Assembly: GCF_030124325.1 (NCBI RefSeq)
Contig: NZ_JASKLR010000035.1
Span: forward strand, 1-42,584
Origin: Sinorhizobium sp. 8-89
Lineage (GTDB): Bacteria > Pseudomonadota > Alphaproteobacteria > Rhizobiales > Rhizobiaceae
Length of the DNA: 42,584 nucleotides
Reading direction: 5' to 3'
Below, in pieces: positions 7,651 to 16,385 of the stretch (positions are counted from its first letter, which is position 1; every line of letters begins with the position of its first letter). The notes under the pieces are model-generated. The model did not search any database and had not been told where the DNA came from. It saw only the letters and a program-made list of their open reading frames with translations. The position numbers were made by a program, and so were the translations under genes.

Positions 7651-8880
7651 ATGGGCTTCCGCAGATATGCAATTCTGGGCACCGTCGCCCTCGGCACTTC
7701 CCTGGCGGCGTTCTCTGCCAGCGCGGAGGATGTGACGATCAGTGTTTGGTCGCTGGACCGGGATATTCAGCCGGCGCCAAATCTGATCAATGATTTCAAC
7801 AAGCTCAACAGCGGAATTAAAGTCGAATATCGCCAGATCCAGTTCGACGACGTGGTCAGCGAGGCGATGCGCGCCTATTCGACGGGGCAGGCACCTGACA
7901 TCATCGCGGTCGACAATCCGGAGCACGCGCTCTTTTCGTCGCGTGGCGCCTTTCTCGACCTCACTGACATGATAGCGAAATCGTCGGTCGTCAAAACCGA
8001 GAATTACTTTCCGGGGCCGCTCGCCTCGGTGACCTGGGACGGAAAATATTACGGGATTCCCAAGGCGACCAACACGATCGCGCTCTATTACAACAAGGAC
8101 ATGTTCAAGGCCAAAGGCCTTGACCCGAACAAGCCGCCACAGACCTGGGACGAACTGGTAGAGACGGCGCGCAAACTGACCGACCCGGCCGCGAATGTCT
8201 ACGGCCTGACCTTCTCGGCCAAGGCGAATGAAGAGGGGACATTCCAGTTCCTTCCCTGGGCGCAGATGGCCGGCGGCAGCTATGATGCGATCAACTCCGA
8301 CGGAGTGGTCAAGGCGCTCGACGTCTGGAAGAAGATCATCGACGAGAAGCTGGCATCGCCGGATACGCTGACACGAAGCCAATGGGATTCGACCGGTACC
8401 TTCAATTCGGGCAATGCGGCGATGGCGATCTCCGGGCCATGGGAACTCGACCGGATGATTGAGGAGGCCAAGTTCGACTGGGGCGTGGCACTCCTGCCCG
8501 TGCCCGAACCGGGTGCCGAACGCTCCTCGGCTATGGGCGACTTCAACTGGGCGATCTTCGCCAACACCGAGCATCCGGCGGAAGCCTTCAAGGTTCTCGA
8601 ATATTTCGTGTCGCAGGACAACAGGATGTTCAAGGACTTCGGGCAATTGCCGGCACGCTCTGACATCACCATTCCGCCGACCGGCGTACCGTTGAAGGAT
8701 ACGGCGCTCAAGGTCTTCGTCGAGCAGCTGAAATACGCCAAGCCCCGCGGTCCGCATCCGGCATGGCCGAAAATCTCCAAAGCGATCCAGGACGCGATCC
8801 AGGCGGCTTTGACCGGCCAGATGACTTCCAAGGAAGCGCTTGACCAAGCGGCCGAGAAGATCAAGGCGGTTCAGGGTTGA
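7651..8880 (+). CDS. Sugar ABC transporter substrate-binding protein (family 1)
   Basis: 409 residues from the ATG at 7651, which has a near-perfect AAAGGAGGAA site. Start chosen for that site and the immediate signal peptide (residues 1-24, ending SASAED). The mature protein has the SBP_bac_1 pattern: ISVWSLDRD near the N-terminus, YYGIPKATNTIALYYNKDMF in the middle and GPWELDR later. It should bind a sugar or sugar-like ligand in the periplasm and deliver it to the permeases at 9012 and 9911. Hairpins flank it on both sides (7606-7624 and 8955-9000), which suggests it is expressed above the rest of the operon. Confidence 0.92.
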   Translation: MGFRRYAILGTVALGTSLAAFSASAEDVTISVWSLDRDIQPAPNLINDFNKLNSGIKVEYRQIQFDDVVSEAMRAYSTGQAPDIIAVDNPEHALFSSRGAFLDLTDMIAKSSVVKTENYFPGPLASVTWDGKYYGIPKATNTIALYYNKDMFKAKGLDPNKPPQTWDELVETARKLTDPAANVYGLTFSAKANEEGTFQFLPWAQMAGGSYDAINSDGVVKALDVWKKIIDEKLASPDTLTRSQWDSTGTFNSGNAAMAISGPWELDRMIEEAKFDWGVALLPVPEPGAERSSAMGDFNWAIFANTEHPAEAFKVLEYFVSQDNRMFKDFGQLPARSDITIPPTGVPLKDTALKVFVEQLKYAKPRGPHPAWPKISKAIQDAIQAALTGQMTSKEALDQAAEKIKAVQG

Positions 8881-8954
8881 GACGATGCCGCCGCCCTGGC
8901 GTGCGGAGCGGCGGCAGGCATTCACCGGCGGATCGTAATGTCCGCCCGAGTTTC

Positions 8955-9000
8955 CTCCCGAAAGGCGATCTCCGGCTTCGGCCGGGATCGCCGGCGGGAG
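8955..9000 (+). other. Strong stem-loop between binding-protein and permease genes
   Basis: Two-part stem: CTCCCG (8955-8960) pairs with CGGGAG (8995-9000). After a small internal loop, GGCGAT (8964-8969) pairs with ATCGCC (8987-8992), and CCGGC (8972-8976) with GCCGG (8981-8985). The loop is TTCG closed by C-G, the extra-stable UUCG tetraloop. No T-run follows, so it looks like an mRNA stabiliser or partial attenuator rather than a full terminator. Confidence 0.7.
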
Positions 9001-9011
9001 AGGGGATCGCC

Positions 9012-9914
9012 ATGAAGAGAATTCTATCCAGTGTCACGGACGGCAAGGGCTTCGACATCGGCCTCGTCGCGCTGCCGCTTGCTTTCCTGTTCGTCATGTC
9101 CGGGTTGCCGCTCGTCTACAACGTGGTGATGAGTTTCCAGGAAGTGGACATGTTCAGCCTCGGCAGCTTCGCGCGGCCCTTTGTCGGCTTCCGCAACTAT
9201 GTCGATCTGTTTTCGCAGCCCGAAACCCGGCCGATTCTCTTCAACACGGCGCTCTTCGTGGCGGCCTCGATCGCCGGACAATTTGCGATCGGCTTCGGCC
9301 TCGCACTGTTCTTCTGGACCAATTTTCCAGGCGCCTCGTGGCTGCGCGGCCTCTTTCTCGTCTCCTGGGTAATGCCGGGGCTCGTCGTTGGCGCCATCTG
9401 GAACTGGATCCTTTCGGGCGACTTCGGTGTTCTTAATTTCCTCCTGAGGGAAACGGGTGTCATCGACGGCAATATCTTCTGGCGCTCCGATCCGAATTAT
9501 TCGCTCTGGGCCGTCATCATCGCCAATATCTGGCTCGGCACGTCCTTCAACATGATCCTGCTCTCCGTCGGGCTCTCGGGCATACCGAAGGATCTCTACG
9601 AGGCCGCCGAGCTCGACGGCGCCAATGCGCTTCAGCGCTTCTGGACGATCACGCTGCCGATGATGCGTTCGACGATCGGCGCGATCATCGCGCTCGGACT
9701 GATCTTCACGCTGCAGCAGTTCGACCTCTTCGCTGCGATCACATCGGGAGGGCCGAACAACACCTCGAACGTCACCCAGTACTGGGCCTGGGATCTTTCC
9801 TTCCGCCAATACGACTTCGCCAAGGGCGCGACGATTTCGGTGATCATGATCGTCTTCGTGATGTTCGCGTCGGTCGTCTACGTGCGATCCACCCGTCATG
9901 AGGTCAGGGGATGA
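9012..9914 (+). CDS. Sugar ABC transporter permease, MalF/UgpA type
   Basis: 300 residues from the ATG at 9012; the upstream part of the frame runs through the hairpin region and is not coding. Six or so membrane segments and the cytoplasmic coupling motif (EAAELDGANALQRFWTITLPMM) that docks on the ATPase. Binding-protein-dependent inner-membrane component. It overlaps the next permease by 4 bases (ATGA), so translation is coupled. Lies 131 bases after the binding-protein gene, a gap filled by the stem-loop. Confidence 0.92.
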   Translation: MKRILSSVTDGKGFDIGLVALPLAFLFVMSGLPLVYNVVMSFQEVDMFSLGSFARPFVGFRNYVDLFSQPETRPILFNTALFVAASIAGQFAIGFGLALFFWTNFPGASWLRGLFLVSWVMPGLVVGAIWNWILSGDFGVLNFLLRETGVIDGNIFWRSDPNYSLWAVIIANIWLGTSFNMILLSVGLSGIPKDLYEAAELDGANALQRFWTITLPMMRSTIGAIIALGLIFTLQQFDLFAAITSGGPNNTSNVTQYWAWDLSFRQYDFAKGATISVIMIVFVMFASVVYVRSTRHEVRG

Positions 9915-10738
9915 GCGAACAATTCCGCAATCGACTGATGCTAGCCGTGGCACTGGTGCTCGCCGCCATCTATCTCTTTCCGCTCTACTGGATGTACATC
10001 ACGGCGTTGAAGTCCGGCTCGGCGATGTTTGCGACACCGCCGAAATTCTGGCCGAGCGAGCCGCAATGGGGCATCTACGGGGATGTTTGGCAAAGCCGCA
10101 ACATGGGGCGCTATCTCTGGAACTCGCTGGTCATCGCCTTTGGCGCCGTGGCGCTGATTTCGGTGCTCGGCGTCGGCTGCGCCTATGTGCTCGCCCGCTA
10201 CCGTAACGTCTGGGTCGATATCGGCCTGTTCCTCATCCTCATGCTGCAGGTGCTTCCGGCCTCGTTGATGATCACGCCCATCTTCGTCGGCTTCTCGCAG
10301 TTTGGCCTGCTCGACACGCCGCGCTTCGCGGTCATCCTGGCGATCGCCGCCAAAAGCATGCCGTTCTTCGTGGTCCTCGTCAGGGCGACCTTCATGAGCG
10401 TGCCGATGGAGCTCGAGGAAGCGGCCCTTGTCGACGGCAATTCGCGCATCGGCGCGTTCTTCAACATCGTCCTGCCGCTGGCGCGCAACGGTATCCTTGT
10501 CAGCGCGATCCTCATCTTCATGCAGGCCTTCGGTGAGTTCGTCTATTCGAAGTCGATGATCCAGGACATCGAACTGCAGCCTGCCAGTGTTGGCCTGAAT
10601 TCCTTCATGGGGCCGAACACCAATGAATGGAACAACATCATGGCCTATGCCACGATCTATGTGACCCCGATCCTGGCAGCCTTCATCCTCTTGCAGCGCC
10701 GCATCGTTTCCGGCCTCACTTCGGGAGCCCTCAAATGA
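9911..10738 (+). CDS. Sugar ABC transporter permease, MalG/UgpE type
   Basis: 275 residues; start overlaps the previous stop by 4 bases and the stop overlaps the ATPase start by 4 bases. Six membrane segments, with the EAA-type coupling loop ELEEAALVDGNSRIGAFFNIVLPLARNG. Forms the heterodimeric membrane channel with the protein at 9012. The extracytoplasmic loop after the first helix contains FWPSEPQWGIY, typical of MalG-type subunits. Confidence 0.92.
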   Translation: MSEQFRNRLMLAVALVLAAIYLFPLYWMYITALKSGSAMFATPPKFWPSEPQWGIYGDVWQSRNMGRYLWNSLVIAFGAVALISVLGVGCAYVLARYRNVWVDIGLFLILMLQVLPASLMITPIFVGFSQFGLLDTPRFAVILAIAAKSMPFFVVLVRATFMSVPMELEEAALVDGNSRIGAFFNIVLPLARNGILVSAILIFMQAFGEFVYSKSMIQDIELQPASVGLNSFMGPNTNEWNNIMAYATIYVTPILAAFILLQRRIVSGLTSGALK

Positions 10739-11871
10739 CCCTCCAGATCGAACTCAACGGCGTAAACAAGTTCTACGGTGCCTTCCACGCACTGAAGGAC
10801 ATCAATCTCGCGATAGAGGAGGGGACCTTCGTCGCCCTAGTCGGCCCATCCGGCTGCGGCAAGTCCACCCTGCTACGTTCGCTCGCCGGCCTCGAAAAGA
10901 TCTCGACCGGCGAGATGAAGATCGCCGGCGCGCTCATGAACGACGTTCCGCCGCGAAAGCGCGATGTCGCCATGGTCTTCCAGTCCTATGCGCTCTATCC
11001 GCACATGACCGTCGAGGAGAACCTGACCTACAGCCTGCGCATCCGCGGCGTGAAGAGGGCCGAAGCGCGCAAGGCCGCGGAGGAAGTGGCCGCGACGACC
11101 GGGCTCTCGCATTTGATGAAGCGCTACCCGCGCGAACTTTCCGGCGGCCAGCGCCAGCGCGTGGCGATGAGCCGGGCCATCATCCGTCACCCGAAGGCAT
11201 TCCTGTTCGATGAGCCGCTTTCAAACCTTGACGCTGCCCTTCGCGTGCATATGCGCAAGGAAATCCGCGCCTTGCATGACCGGCTCAATGCAACCTCGGT
11301 TTACGTGACGCACGACCAGATCGAGGCGATGACCATGGCAGACCATGTCGTCGTCATGCGCGACGGTATCATCGAGCAGCAGGGCCGACCGCTCGATCTC
11401 TACGACCGCCCGGCCAACAAATTCGTCGCGGGCTTCATCGGTTCACCCGCTATGAACTTCATACCGGCGGTCGTCGGGGAAGATGGCGCTCACGTCGCTC
11501 TCGATTTCGGCAAGACGCAGGCGAAGCTCGCGCTCGGGCGCGGCCTGCCGCCGGGATCCTCCGTCACTGCTGGTATCCGGCCGGAGCACATCAAGGTCGT
11601 TGCCGAAGGGCAGGGCGCCTTTGACGTTCCCGTCGGTTTCGTCGAGTCGACCGGTTCGGCCACTTTCATCACCTCGGCAACGCAGCCGGAACTGACGATC
11701 GTCGAGACCGGCCGCGGCGGAGTCGGAAGCGGCGACATCATCGGCCTTGCGATAGATCCGGTGCAGCTGCACCTTTTCGATACCGCGACAGGCAAGCGGA
11801 TCGAACCGGAAAATGGGCGTATCGGCATTGAACCGCCGCGGCACCTCCACGTTGCGGGCCATGTGAGCTAG
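10735..11871 (+). CDS. Sugar ABC transporter ATPase, UgpC/MsmK type
   Basis: 378 residues from the ATG at 10735. Walker A GPSGCGKS (37-44), signature LSGGQ (135-139), Walker B FLFDEP (156-161) and switch His in VTHDQIEAM. After about residue 240 a TOBE/OB-fold extension follows, starting near FIGSPAMNF, as in MalK/UgpC. Energises the importer encoded upstream. Last gene of regulon 1; a convergent terminator hairpin follows at 11884-11915. Confidence 0.93.
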   Translation: MTLQIELNGVNKFYGAFHALKDINLAIEEGTFVALVGPSGCGKSTLLRSLAGLEKISTGEMKIAGALMNDVPPRKRDVAMVFQSYALYPHMTVEENLTYSLRIRGVKRAEARKAAEEVAATTGLSHLMKRYPRELSGGQRQRVAMSRAIIRHPKAFLFDEPLSNLDAALRVHMRKEIRALHDRLNATSVYVTHDQIEAMTMADHVVVMRDGIIEQQGRPLDLYDRPANKFVAGFIGSPAMNFIPAVVGEDGAHVALDFGKTQAKLALGRGLPPGSSVTAGIRPEHIKVVAEGQGAFDVPVGFVESTGSATFITSATQPELTIVETGRGGVGSGDIIGLAIDPVQLHLFDTATGKRIEPENGRIGIEPPRHLHVAGHVS

Positions 11872-11883
11872 CCCCCCGCAAAG

Positions 11884-11915
11884 AGGGCGGTCATCTCATC
11901 TGAGAAAGCCGCCCT
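11884..11915. terminator. Bidirectional terminator between regulons 1 and 2
   Basis: AGGGCGG (11884-11890) pairs perfectly with CCGCCCT (11909-11915). On the + strand a T-rich run (TTTGTTCTTTT) follows shortly after. It sits between the convergent ATPase (stop 11871) and GntR gene (stop 11954) and could serve both. Confidence 0.65.
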
Positions 11916-11953
11916 AACACTTTGTTCTTTTGGCGATCTCGCGCCTTGCGCTT

Positions 11954-12709
11954 TCACGGCCCGCTCTGAAGAGAGGCCTTGCCTCCCGCAAGGTTAAGCA
12001 TGAGCCGATCCTGGCCGACACGGATCACGTTCTCCATCGCACTTCGAGCACCATCCTCGTCGCGGCGCTGGATCTCCTCGACGATGCGGATATGCGCCAT
12101 CGCGACGCGATCGATTTCGGCCTCCTCGGGGGGCGGGCTCGTCAGTTTGAACACGCCGATCAACGCTGCTTCGATAAGGCTCCCCACGGTCCGCATAAAG
12201 GGATTGAGCGAGGCCTCCAGCAGATGCAGGTGGAATTCAAGGTCGGCATGCACCAGCGTCTGGGCGCTGTGCCCGGCATCGCCCATGGCGACGGCAAGCC
12301 GCATCATTTGGCTGATGTCCGCGTCCGACGCCCGTCGCGCCGCGAGACCGGCAGCATAGGGTTCGAGGGCCAGTCTCACCTCGCTCAGGTGATGCAGGAA
12401 ATCCCGGTCGACGCCGGCATTGAAATGCCAGGAGAGGACATCGCTGTCGAACAGGTTCCAATGCGAGCGCGGCATCACGCGAGTCCCGATGCGGGCACGC
12501 GGGAAGACAAGCCCCTTGGCCGCGAGCGTCTTCATCGCTTCGCGCAAGACGGTGCGGGATACTCTGAAGCGCGCCGCAAGCTCCGTGTCGCCCGGAAGTA
12601 TGTCGCCCACGGCAAATTCGCCGCCGACGACAGCCTGGCCCAGTTCGTCGACGACGTGCTGATGGCTCGTCCGCTTGCCCGACTGTTTGACGAAGGTTCC
12701 CGGAGGCAT
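11954..12709 (-). CDS. FadR-subfamily GntR transcriptional regulator
   Basis: 251 residues from the ATG at 12709, 20 bases after the stop of the yjfF-type permease; a longer frame would run back into that gene. Winged helix at about residues 12-80, with the recognition region LAARFRVSRTVLREAMKTLAAKGLV. The C-terminal all-helical FCD domain has the metal-binding pattern with VHADLEFHLHLLEAS and AHIRIVEEIQ. It is the distal gene of the YtfQ-R-T-YjfF operon and most likely controls it in response to an imported sugar acid or sugar. No operator identified. Confidence 0.85.
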   Translation of the reverse strand: MPPGTFVKQSGKRTSHQHVVDELGQAVVGGEFAVGDILPGDTELAARFRVSRTVLREAMKTLAAKGLVFPRARIGTRVMPRSHWNLFDSDVLSWHFNAGVDRDFLHHLSEVRLALEPYAAGLAARRASDADISQMMRLAVAMGDAGHSAQTLVHADLEFHLHLLEASLNPFMRTVGSLIEAALIGVFKLTSPPPEEAEIDRVAMAHIRIVEEIQRRDEDGARSAMENVIRVGQDRLMLNLAGGKASLQSGP

Positions 12710-12729
12710 CTCAGACAGCCCTCGGTTTC

Positions 12730-13698
12730 TCACGCGCGTTTCCGGTTGTCGCGCGACAGATGGATGATCCCCTTCTGCAGGAGGATGAAGGCGAAGAGCA
12801 GCGCTCCAATGAGGATCTTTGTCCACCAGCTGGAGAGCGATCCGTCGAAGGTTATGTAGGTCTGGATGAGGCCCTGAATGAAGATGCCGACAAGCGTTCC
12901 GGCAACGAAGCCCGATCCGCCTGTCAGCAGCGTGCCGCCGATGACGACGGCGGTGATGGCGTCAAGCTCGACGCCGACCGCGGCAAGGGAATAGCCGGCC
13001 GACGTATAAAGCGAGAAGACGATTCCCGAGAGGCCCGCGAGCAACCCCGAGAGCGCATAGATACTGACGGTCGTGCTTGCAACGGGCACGCCCATGAGCT
13101 TCGCCGTCGCCGTGCCGCCGCCGAGCGCATAGACGTTCGTGCCGAAACGGGTCCGGTGAGCGAGGAGGATGCCGATGGCGAAGACGAGCAGCATCAGGCC
13201 GCCGATAAGCGTGATCCGCCCCCCGCCCGGCAGCTTGTAATAGAGCCCCTTCAATGTCGCGTAGAACGGATGCTTGATCGGAATGGAATCGATCGAGAGC
13301 ACGAAGGCCATGCCGCGCGCAAGGAACATTCCGGCAAGCGTCACGATGAAGGCCGGCATTTCGAGATAATGGATGATTGCGCCCATCAGCGCGCCGAAGA
13401 GCGTGGTTATCATAAGGACCAGCGCGAAGGCGACAAGCGGGTGCATGCTGGTGTGCTCCAGCACCACCGCCAGGAAAACCCCCGTGAAAGCGATCACGGA
13501 ACCGATCGAGAGGTCGATGCCGCCCGAAAGAATGACGAAGGTCATGCCTACGGCCGCGATGCCGAGGAAGGCATTGTCGGTCAAAAGGTTGCCGATCACC
13601 CGGGTGGAAAGAATGTTCGGATACTGAGCGGCGCAAAGCGCATAGCTTAAGACAAAGATGAAGATCGTCGCCGTAAGCGGAAGATATTTCTGCTTCAT
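12730..13698 (-). CDS. yjfF: Galactofuranose-type ABC transporter permease YjfF
   Basis: 322 residues from the ATG at 13698. RbsC-type permease with about 8-10 membrane segments and the hallmark AVGMTFVILSGGIDLSIGSVIA. It is the fourth component of a YtfQ-YtfR-YtfT-YjfF set; the gene order and the YtfQ sequence make the assignment firm at system level. Start overlaps the YtfT stop (ATGA). In E. coli this system imports galactofuranose; here the ligand could also be another furanose such as arabinofuranose. Confidence 0.88.
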   Translation of the reverse strand: MKQKYLPLTATIFIFVLSYALCAAQYPNILSTRVIGNLLTDNAFLGIAAVGMTFVILSGGIDLSIGSVIAFTGVFLAVVLEHTSMHPLVAFALVLMITTLFGALMGAIIHYLEMPAFIVTLAGMFLARGMAFVLSIDSIPIKHPFYATLKGLYYKLPGGGRITLIGGLMLLVFAIGILLAHRTRFGTNVYALGGGTATAKLMGVPVASTTVSIYALSGLLAGLSGIVFSLYTSAGYSLAAVGVELDAITAVVIGGTLLTGGSGFVAGTLVGIFIQGLIQTYITFDGSLSSWWTKILIGALLFAFILLQKGIIHLSRDNRKRA

Positions 13699-14720
13699 TT
13701 CGCCTCTCGTTCGGTCGGTTTGGCTGCTCGTCCAGGGATGGTGAGGAACGCAAAGGCGGTGCGAAAGCGCGGCGACTGAAGCACCAGGATGAAGACGATG
13801 ATTGCCGCCTTGATGATGAGGTTGAACTCAGGCGGAAACCCGGAAAGCAGGATGCCGGTATTGATCGCCTGGATGATGATTGCTCCGAACACCGATGCGG
13901 CGATGCTGAAGCGGCCGCCAAGAAGCGAGGTGCCGCCGACCACGACCGCCAGAATGGCATCGAGCTCCAGCCAGAGTCCTGCATTGTTGGCATCGGCCCC
14001 CCTGATATCGGCGGCAGCGATAATGCCGGCAATCGCGGCGCACAGGCCGGAAAGCACGTAGGCGGCAACCAGAAGCACCGGCGTGAAGACACCCGACAAC
14101 GTGCTTGCCTGACGATTGACGCCGATCGCTTCGATCAGCATCCCGAGTGCGGTCCGCCTGACGAGCAATGCGACAAGGATTCCGAAGACCAGCCAGACGA
14201 TCACCGGCATCGGTAGACCGGCGAAAGAACCGCTGCCGATGAAAATGAGGCCGGGCTCATTGAAGGTGAGGATCGCGCCCTCGGTGATGAGCTGGGCAAT
14301 GCCGCGCCCGGCGACCATCAGCACCAGCGTCGCAATAATCGGCTGGATGTCCAGAATGGCGACGAGAATCCCGTTCCAGATGCCGCAAAGGATGCCGACC
14401 GCGAGCGTGACGAGGAGTGTCTCGGCGAGCGAATGGCCGGAGGTGATGAAGGACGCGGCGACCGCCCCGCAAATCGCCATGACCGCGCCAACGGAAAGAT
14501 CGATGCCCTTGGTGGCAATGACGACGGTCATGCCGATCGCGAGCAGAACGACCGGTGCGCCGCGATTGAGGATGTCGATCAGGCTGCCGTAGAGTCGGCC
14601 ATTCTGAATTTCCAGGTTGAGAAAACCGGAAAAGGTCATTGAAATCGCGGCGAGAACGGCGGCGAGCGCGATCAGTTGCGGTAGCAGGCGCGCAAGATAG
14701 GTCCTGACGATCGTTGTCAC
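13695..14720 (-). CDS. ytfT: Galactofuranose-type ABC transporter permease YtfT
   Basis: 341 residues from a GTG at 14720 that overlaps the ATPase stop (GTGA). RbsC-type membrane topology with AIGMTVVIATKGIDLSVGAVMAI and AVVVGGTSLLGGRFS near the end. The changed motif (ATKGIDLS rather than ASGGIDLS) is as in YtfT-type subunits. Pairs with YjfF to form the channel. Confidence 0.88.
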   Translation of the reverse strand: MTTIVRTYLARLLPQLIALAAVLAAISMTFSGFLNLEIQNGRLYGSLIDILNRGAPVVLLAIGMTVVIATKGIDLSVGAVMAICGAVAASFITSGHSLAETLLVTLAVGILCGIWNGILVAILDIQPIIATLVLMVAGRGIAQLITEGAILTFNEPGLIFIGSGSFAGLPMPVIVWLVFGILVALLVRRTALGMLIEAIGVNRQASTLSGVFTPVLLVAAYVLSGLCAAIAGIIAAADIRGADANNAGLWLELDAILAVVVGGTSLLGGRFSIAASVFGAIIIQAINTGILLSGFPPEFNLIIKAAIIVFILVLQSPRFRTAFAFLTIPGRAAKPTEREAK

Positions 14721-16234
14721 GATGCCCTCCGCTCGTTAGCCGCAGCAATCGCCTCGACGATCTGATCCGCGGTAATTCGATCGCCGTCGAGTTCGGCCAC
14801 GTGGGCGCGGTCGCGTAGGACGATGACCCGCGTGCTATAGGCGACCAGTTCTTCTATTTCCGATGAAATGACGATGAGCGACATGCCTTTCTCACGCAGC
14901 GTTTCGATGAGCCTGACGATCTCGGCATGCGCGCCGACGTCGATGCCGCGCGTCGGTTCATCGAGGATCAGGAATTCGGGCTCGGTAGCCAGCCAGCGGG
15001 CGAGAATGGCCTTCTGCTGGTTGCCGCCGGAAAGCAGTCTGATCGGCTTTTCCCGGTCGGCGGTACGGATATCGAGTGCCCGGATATAAAGGTCGGCCAG
15101 CCGGTTCTGTTCTGCGCGGGAGATCGGCCGTGTCCAGCCGCGCCTGGCCTGCAGCGCAAGAACGATGTTTTCGCGCACGGAGAGGTCGCCGACGATGCCG
15201 GCGGTCTTGCGATCCTCCGGACAAAAGCCGAATTTCTGGCGGATCGCGGCACGGGGCGACGATAGCTCGACCGGGCGGCCGTCGATTTCCGCCGTGCCAC
15301 TGTCGGCGCGATGGGCGCCGAAGAGTACTTCCGCCGTTTCCGTTCGACCCGAACCGAGCAGGCCGGCTATGCCGACGACTTCACCCACCCTGACGTTGAG
15401 ATCGAACGGCTCGATACGCCCCCGCCGGCCGTAGTTTGTGAACCGGTAGCGCGGCTCGCCGCCTGCAGTGTTGGCGTGGGCCGAATGGATCTCGGCCGCG
15501 AGTTCGCGACCGATCATCATCGCGATCAGATCGCGCCGGTCGAGGTCGGCCGCGTCGCGGGTTCCGACGAGGCGGCCGTTGCGCAGCACCGTTATGCGGT
15601 CCGAAATTTCGTACACCTGCTCGAGGAAGTGGGTGATGAAGATGATGCCGAGGCCGCGTGCCTTGAGGCGCCGGACGATGCGAAAGAGCATCGCCACTTC
15701 ATGCGCGTCGAGGCTCGCCGTCGGCTCGTCGAGGATCAGCACCTTGCCCGAGAGGTCGACGGCGCGGGCGATGGCGACTACCTGCTGAATGGCGACCGAA
15801 TAGCTCGCCAGCGCACGGGTGACATCGAGCTCAAGCTCGTATTGCGACAGCAGTTCGCGCGCCTTGCGGTTCATCGCCCGGATATCGACCATGCCGAAGC
15901 GGCGTGGTTGCCTCCCGAGAAACAGGTTCTCGGCGACGCTGAGGTTCGGCAGCAGGTTCACTTCCTGGTAGACCGTCCCGATCCCCAGCCGCTGAGCATC
16001 GAAGGTATCGCGGGGGTCGACTTCGGTTCCGTCGAGCAGGATGCTGCCGCCGTCCCGGTGGTAGGCGCCGGTCAGGCATTTGATGAGCGTCGATTTGCCG
16101 GCGCCGTTCTCTCCGAGAAGCGCGTGAACCTCGCCCCTCCGCAGATGAAAGTCGACCTTGTCCAAGGCCTTCGTTCCGGGAAAGCCCTTGTCGATCCGGA
16201 CCGCCGAAAGAATGTTCTCGCTGCTGGTTTGCAT
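14717..16234 (-). CDS. ytfR: Galactofuranose-type ABC transporter ATPase YtfR (two domains)
   Basis: 505 residues. First nucleotide-binding domain has Walker A GENGAGKS (41-48) and LILDEPTASLD (167-176), but the usual LSGGQ is replaced by SYSVAIQQ (about 144-151), as I recall for E. coli YtfR. The second domain has a degenerate P-loop GLLGSGRT (291-298) without the Lys, yet a clear LSGGNQQ (401-407) and LILDEPTRGID. This one-active-site layout is normal for RbsA-like ATPases. It is separated from ytfQ by 151 bases holding two hairpins. Confidence 0.92.
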   Translation of the reverse strand: MQTSSENILSAVRIDKGFPGTKALDKVDFHLRRGEVHALLGENGAGKSTLIKCLTGAYHRDGGSILLDGTEVDPRDTFDAQRLGIGTVYQEVNLLPNLSVAENLFLGRQPRRFGMVDIRAMNRKARELLSQYELELDVTRALASYSVAIQQVVAIARAVDLSGKVLILDEPTASLDAHEVAMLFRIVRRLKARGLGIIFITHFLEQVYEISDRITVLRNGRLVGTRDAADLDRRDLIAMMIGRELAAEIHSAHANTAGGEPRYRFTNYGRRGRIEPFDLNVRVGEVVGIAGLLGSGRTETAEVLFGAHRADSGTAEIDGRPVELSSPRAAIRQKFGFCPEDRKTAGIVGDLSVRENIVLALQARRGWTRPISRAEQNRLADLYIRALDIRTADREKPIRLLSGGNQQKAILARWLATEPEFLILDEPTRGIDVGAHAEIVRLIETLREKGMSLIVISSEIEELVAYSTRVIVLRDRAHVAELDGDRITADQIVEAIAAANERRAS

Positions 16235-16274
16235 GGATTCCGTCTCTGGACTACCGCCTGCTTGGCAATTGGGC

Positions 16275-16302
16275 GGGGACGCCGCGTCTTGGCGGCGTCC
16301 CC
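16275..16302 (-). other. Perfect 11-bp hairpin, proximal to ytfR
   Basis: GGGGACGCCGC (16275-16285) is complementary to GCGGCGTCCCC (16292-16302), with a 6-base loop. It sits between ytfQ and ytfR in the direction of transcription. There is no T-run on the minus strand, so it is not a classical terminator. Second of two tandem hairpins. Confidence 0.75.
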
Positions 16303-16345
16303 TCCCGTCTTCAAGCCAAGCGGGTATTCCTCTCCGAAGGCATAG

Positions 16346-16377
16346 GCGGCCCGCGCGCAGCCGTGGTGGCGGGCCGC
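16346..16377 (-). other. Hairpin just after ytfQ stop codon
   Basis: GCGGCCCGC (16346-16354) is complementary to GCGGGCCGC (16369-16377), with a 14-base loop. It begins 8 bases after the ytfQ stop codon (16386-16388) on the minus strand. Likely blocks 3' exonucleases and raises the level of binding-protein mRNA. Confidence 0.7.
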
Positions 16378-16385
16378 AAGCGAGA

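Noticed and set aside
7498..8925. 475-codon open frame on the minus strand
   Set aside because: Antisense shadow of the binding-protein gene; Arg-rich composition and no domain.
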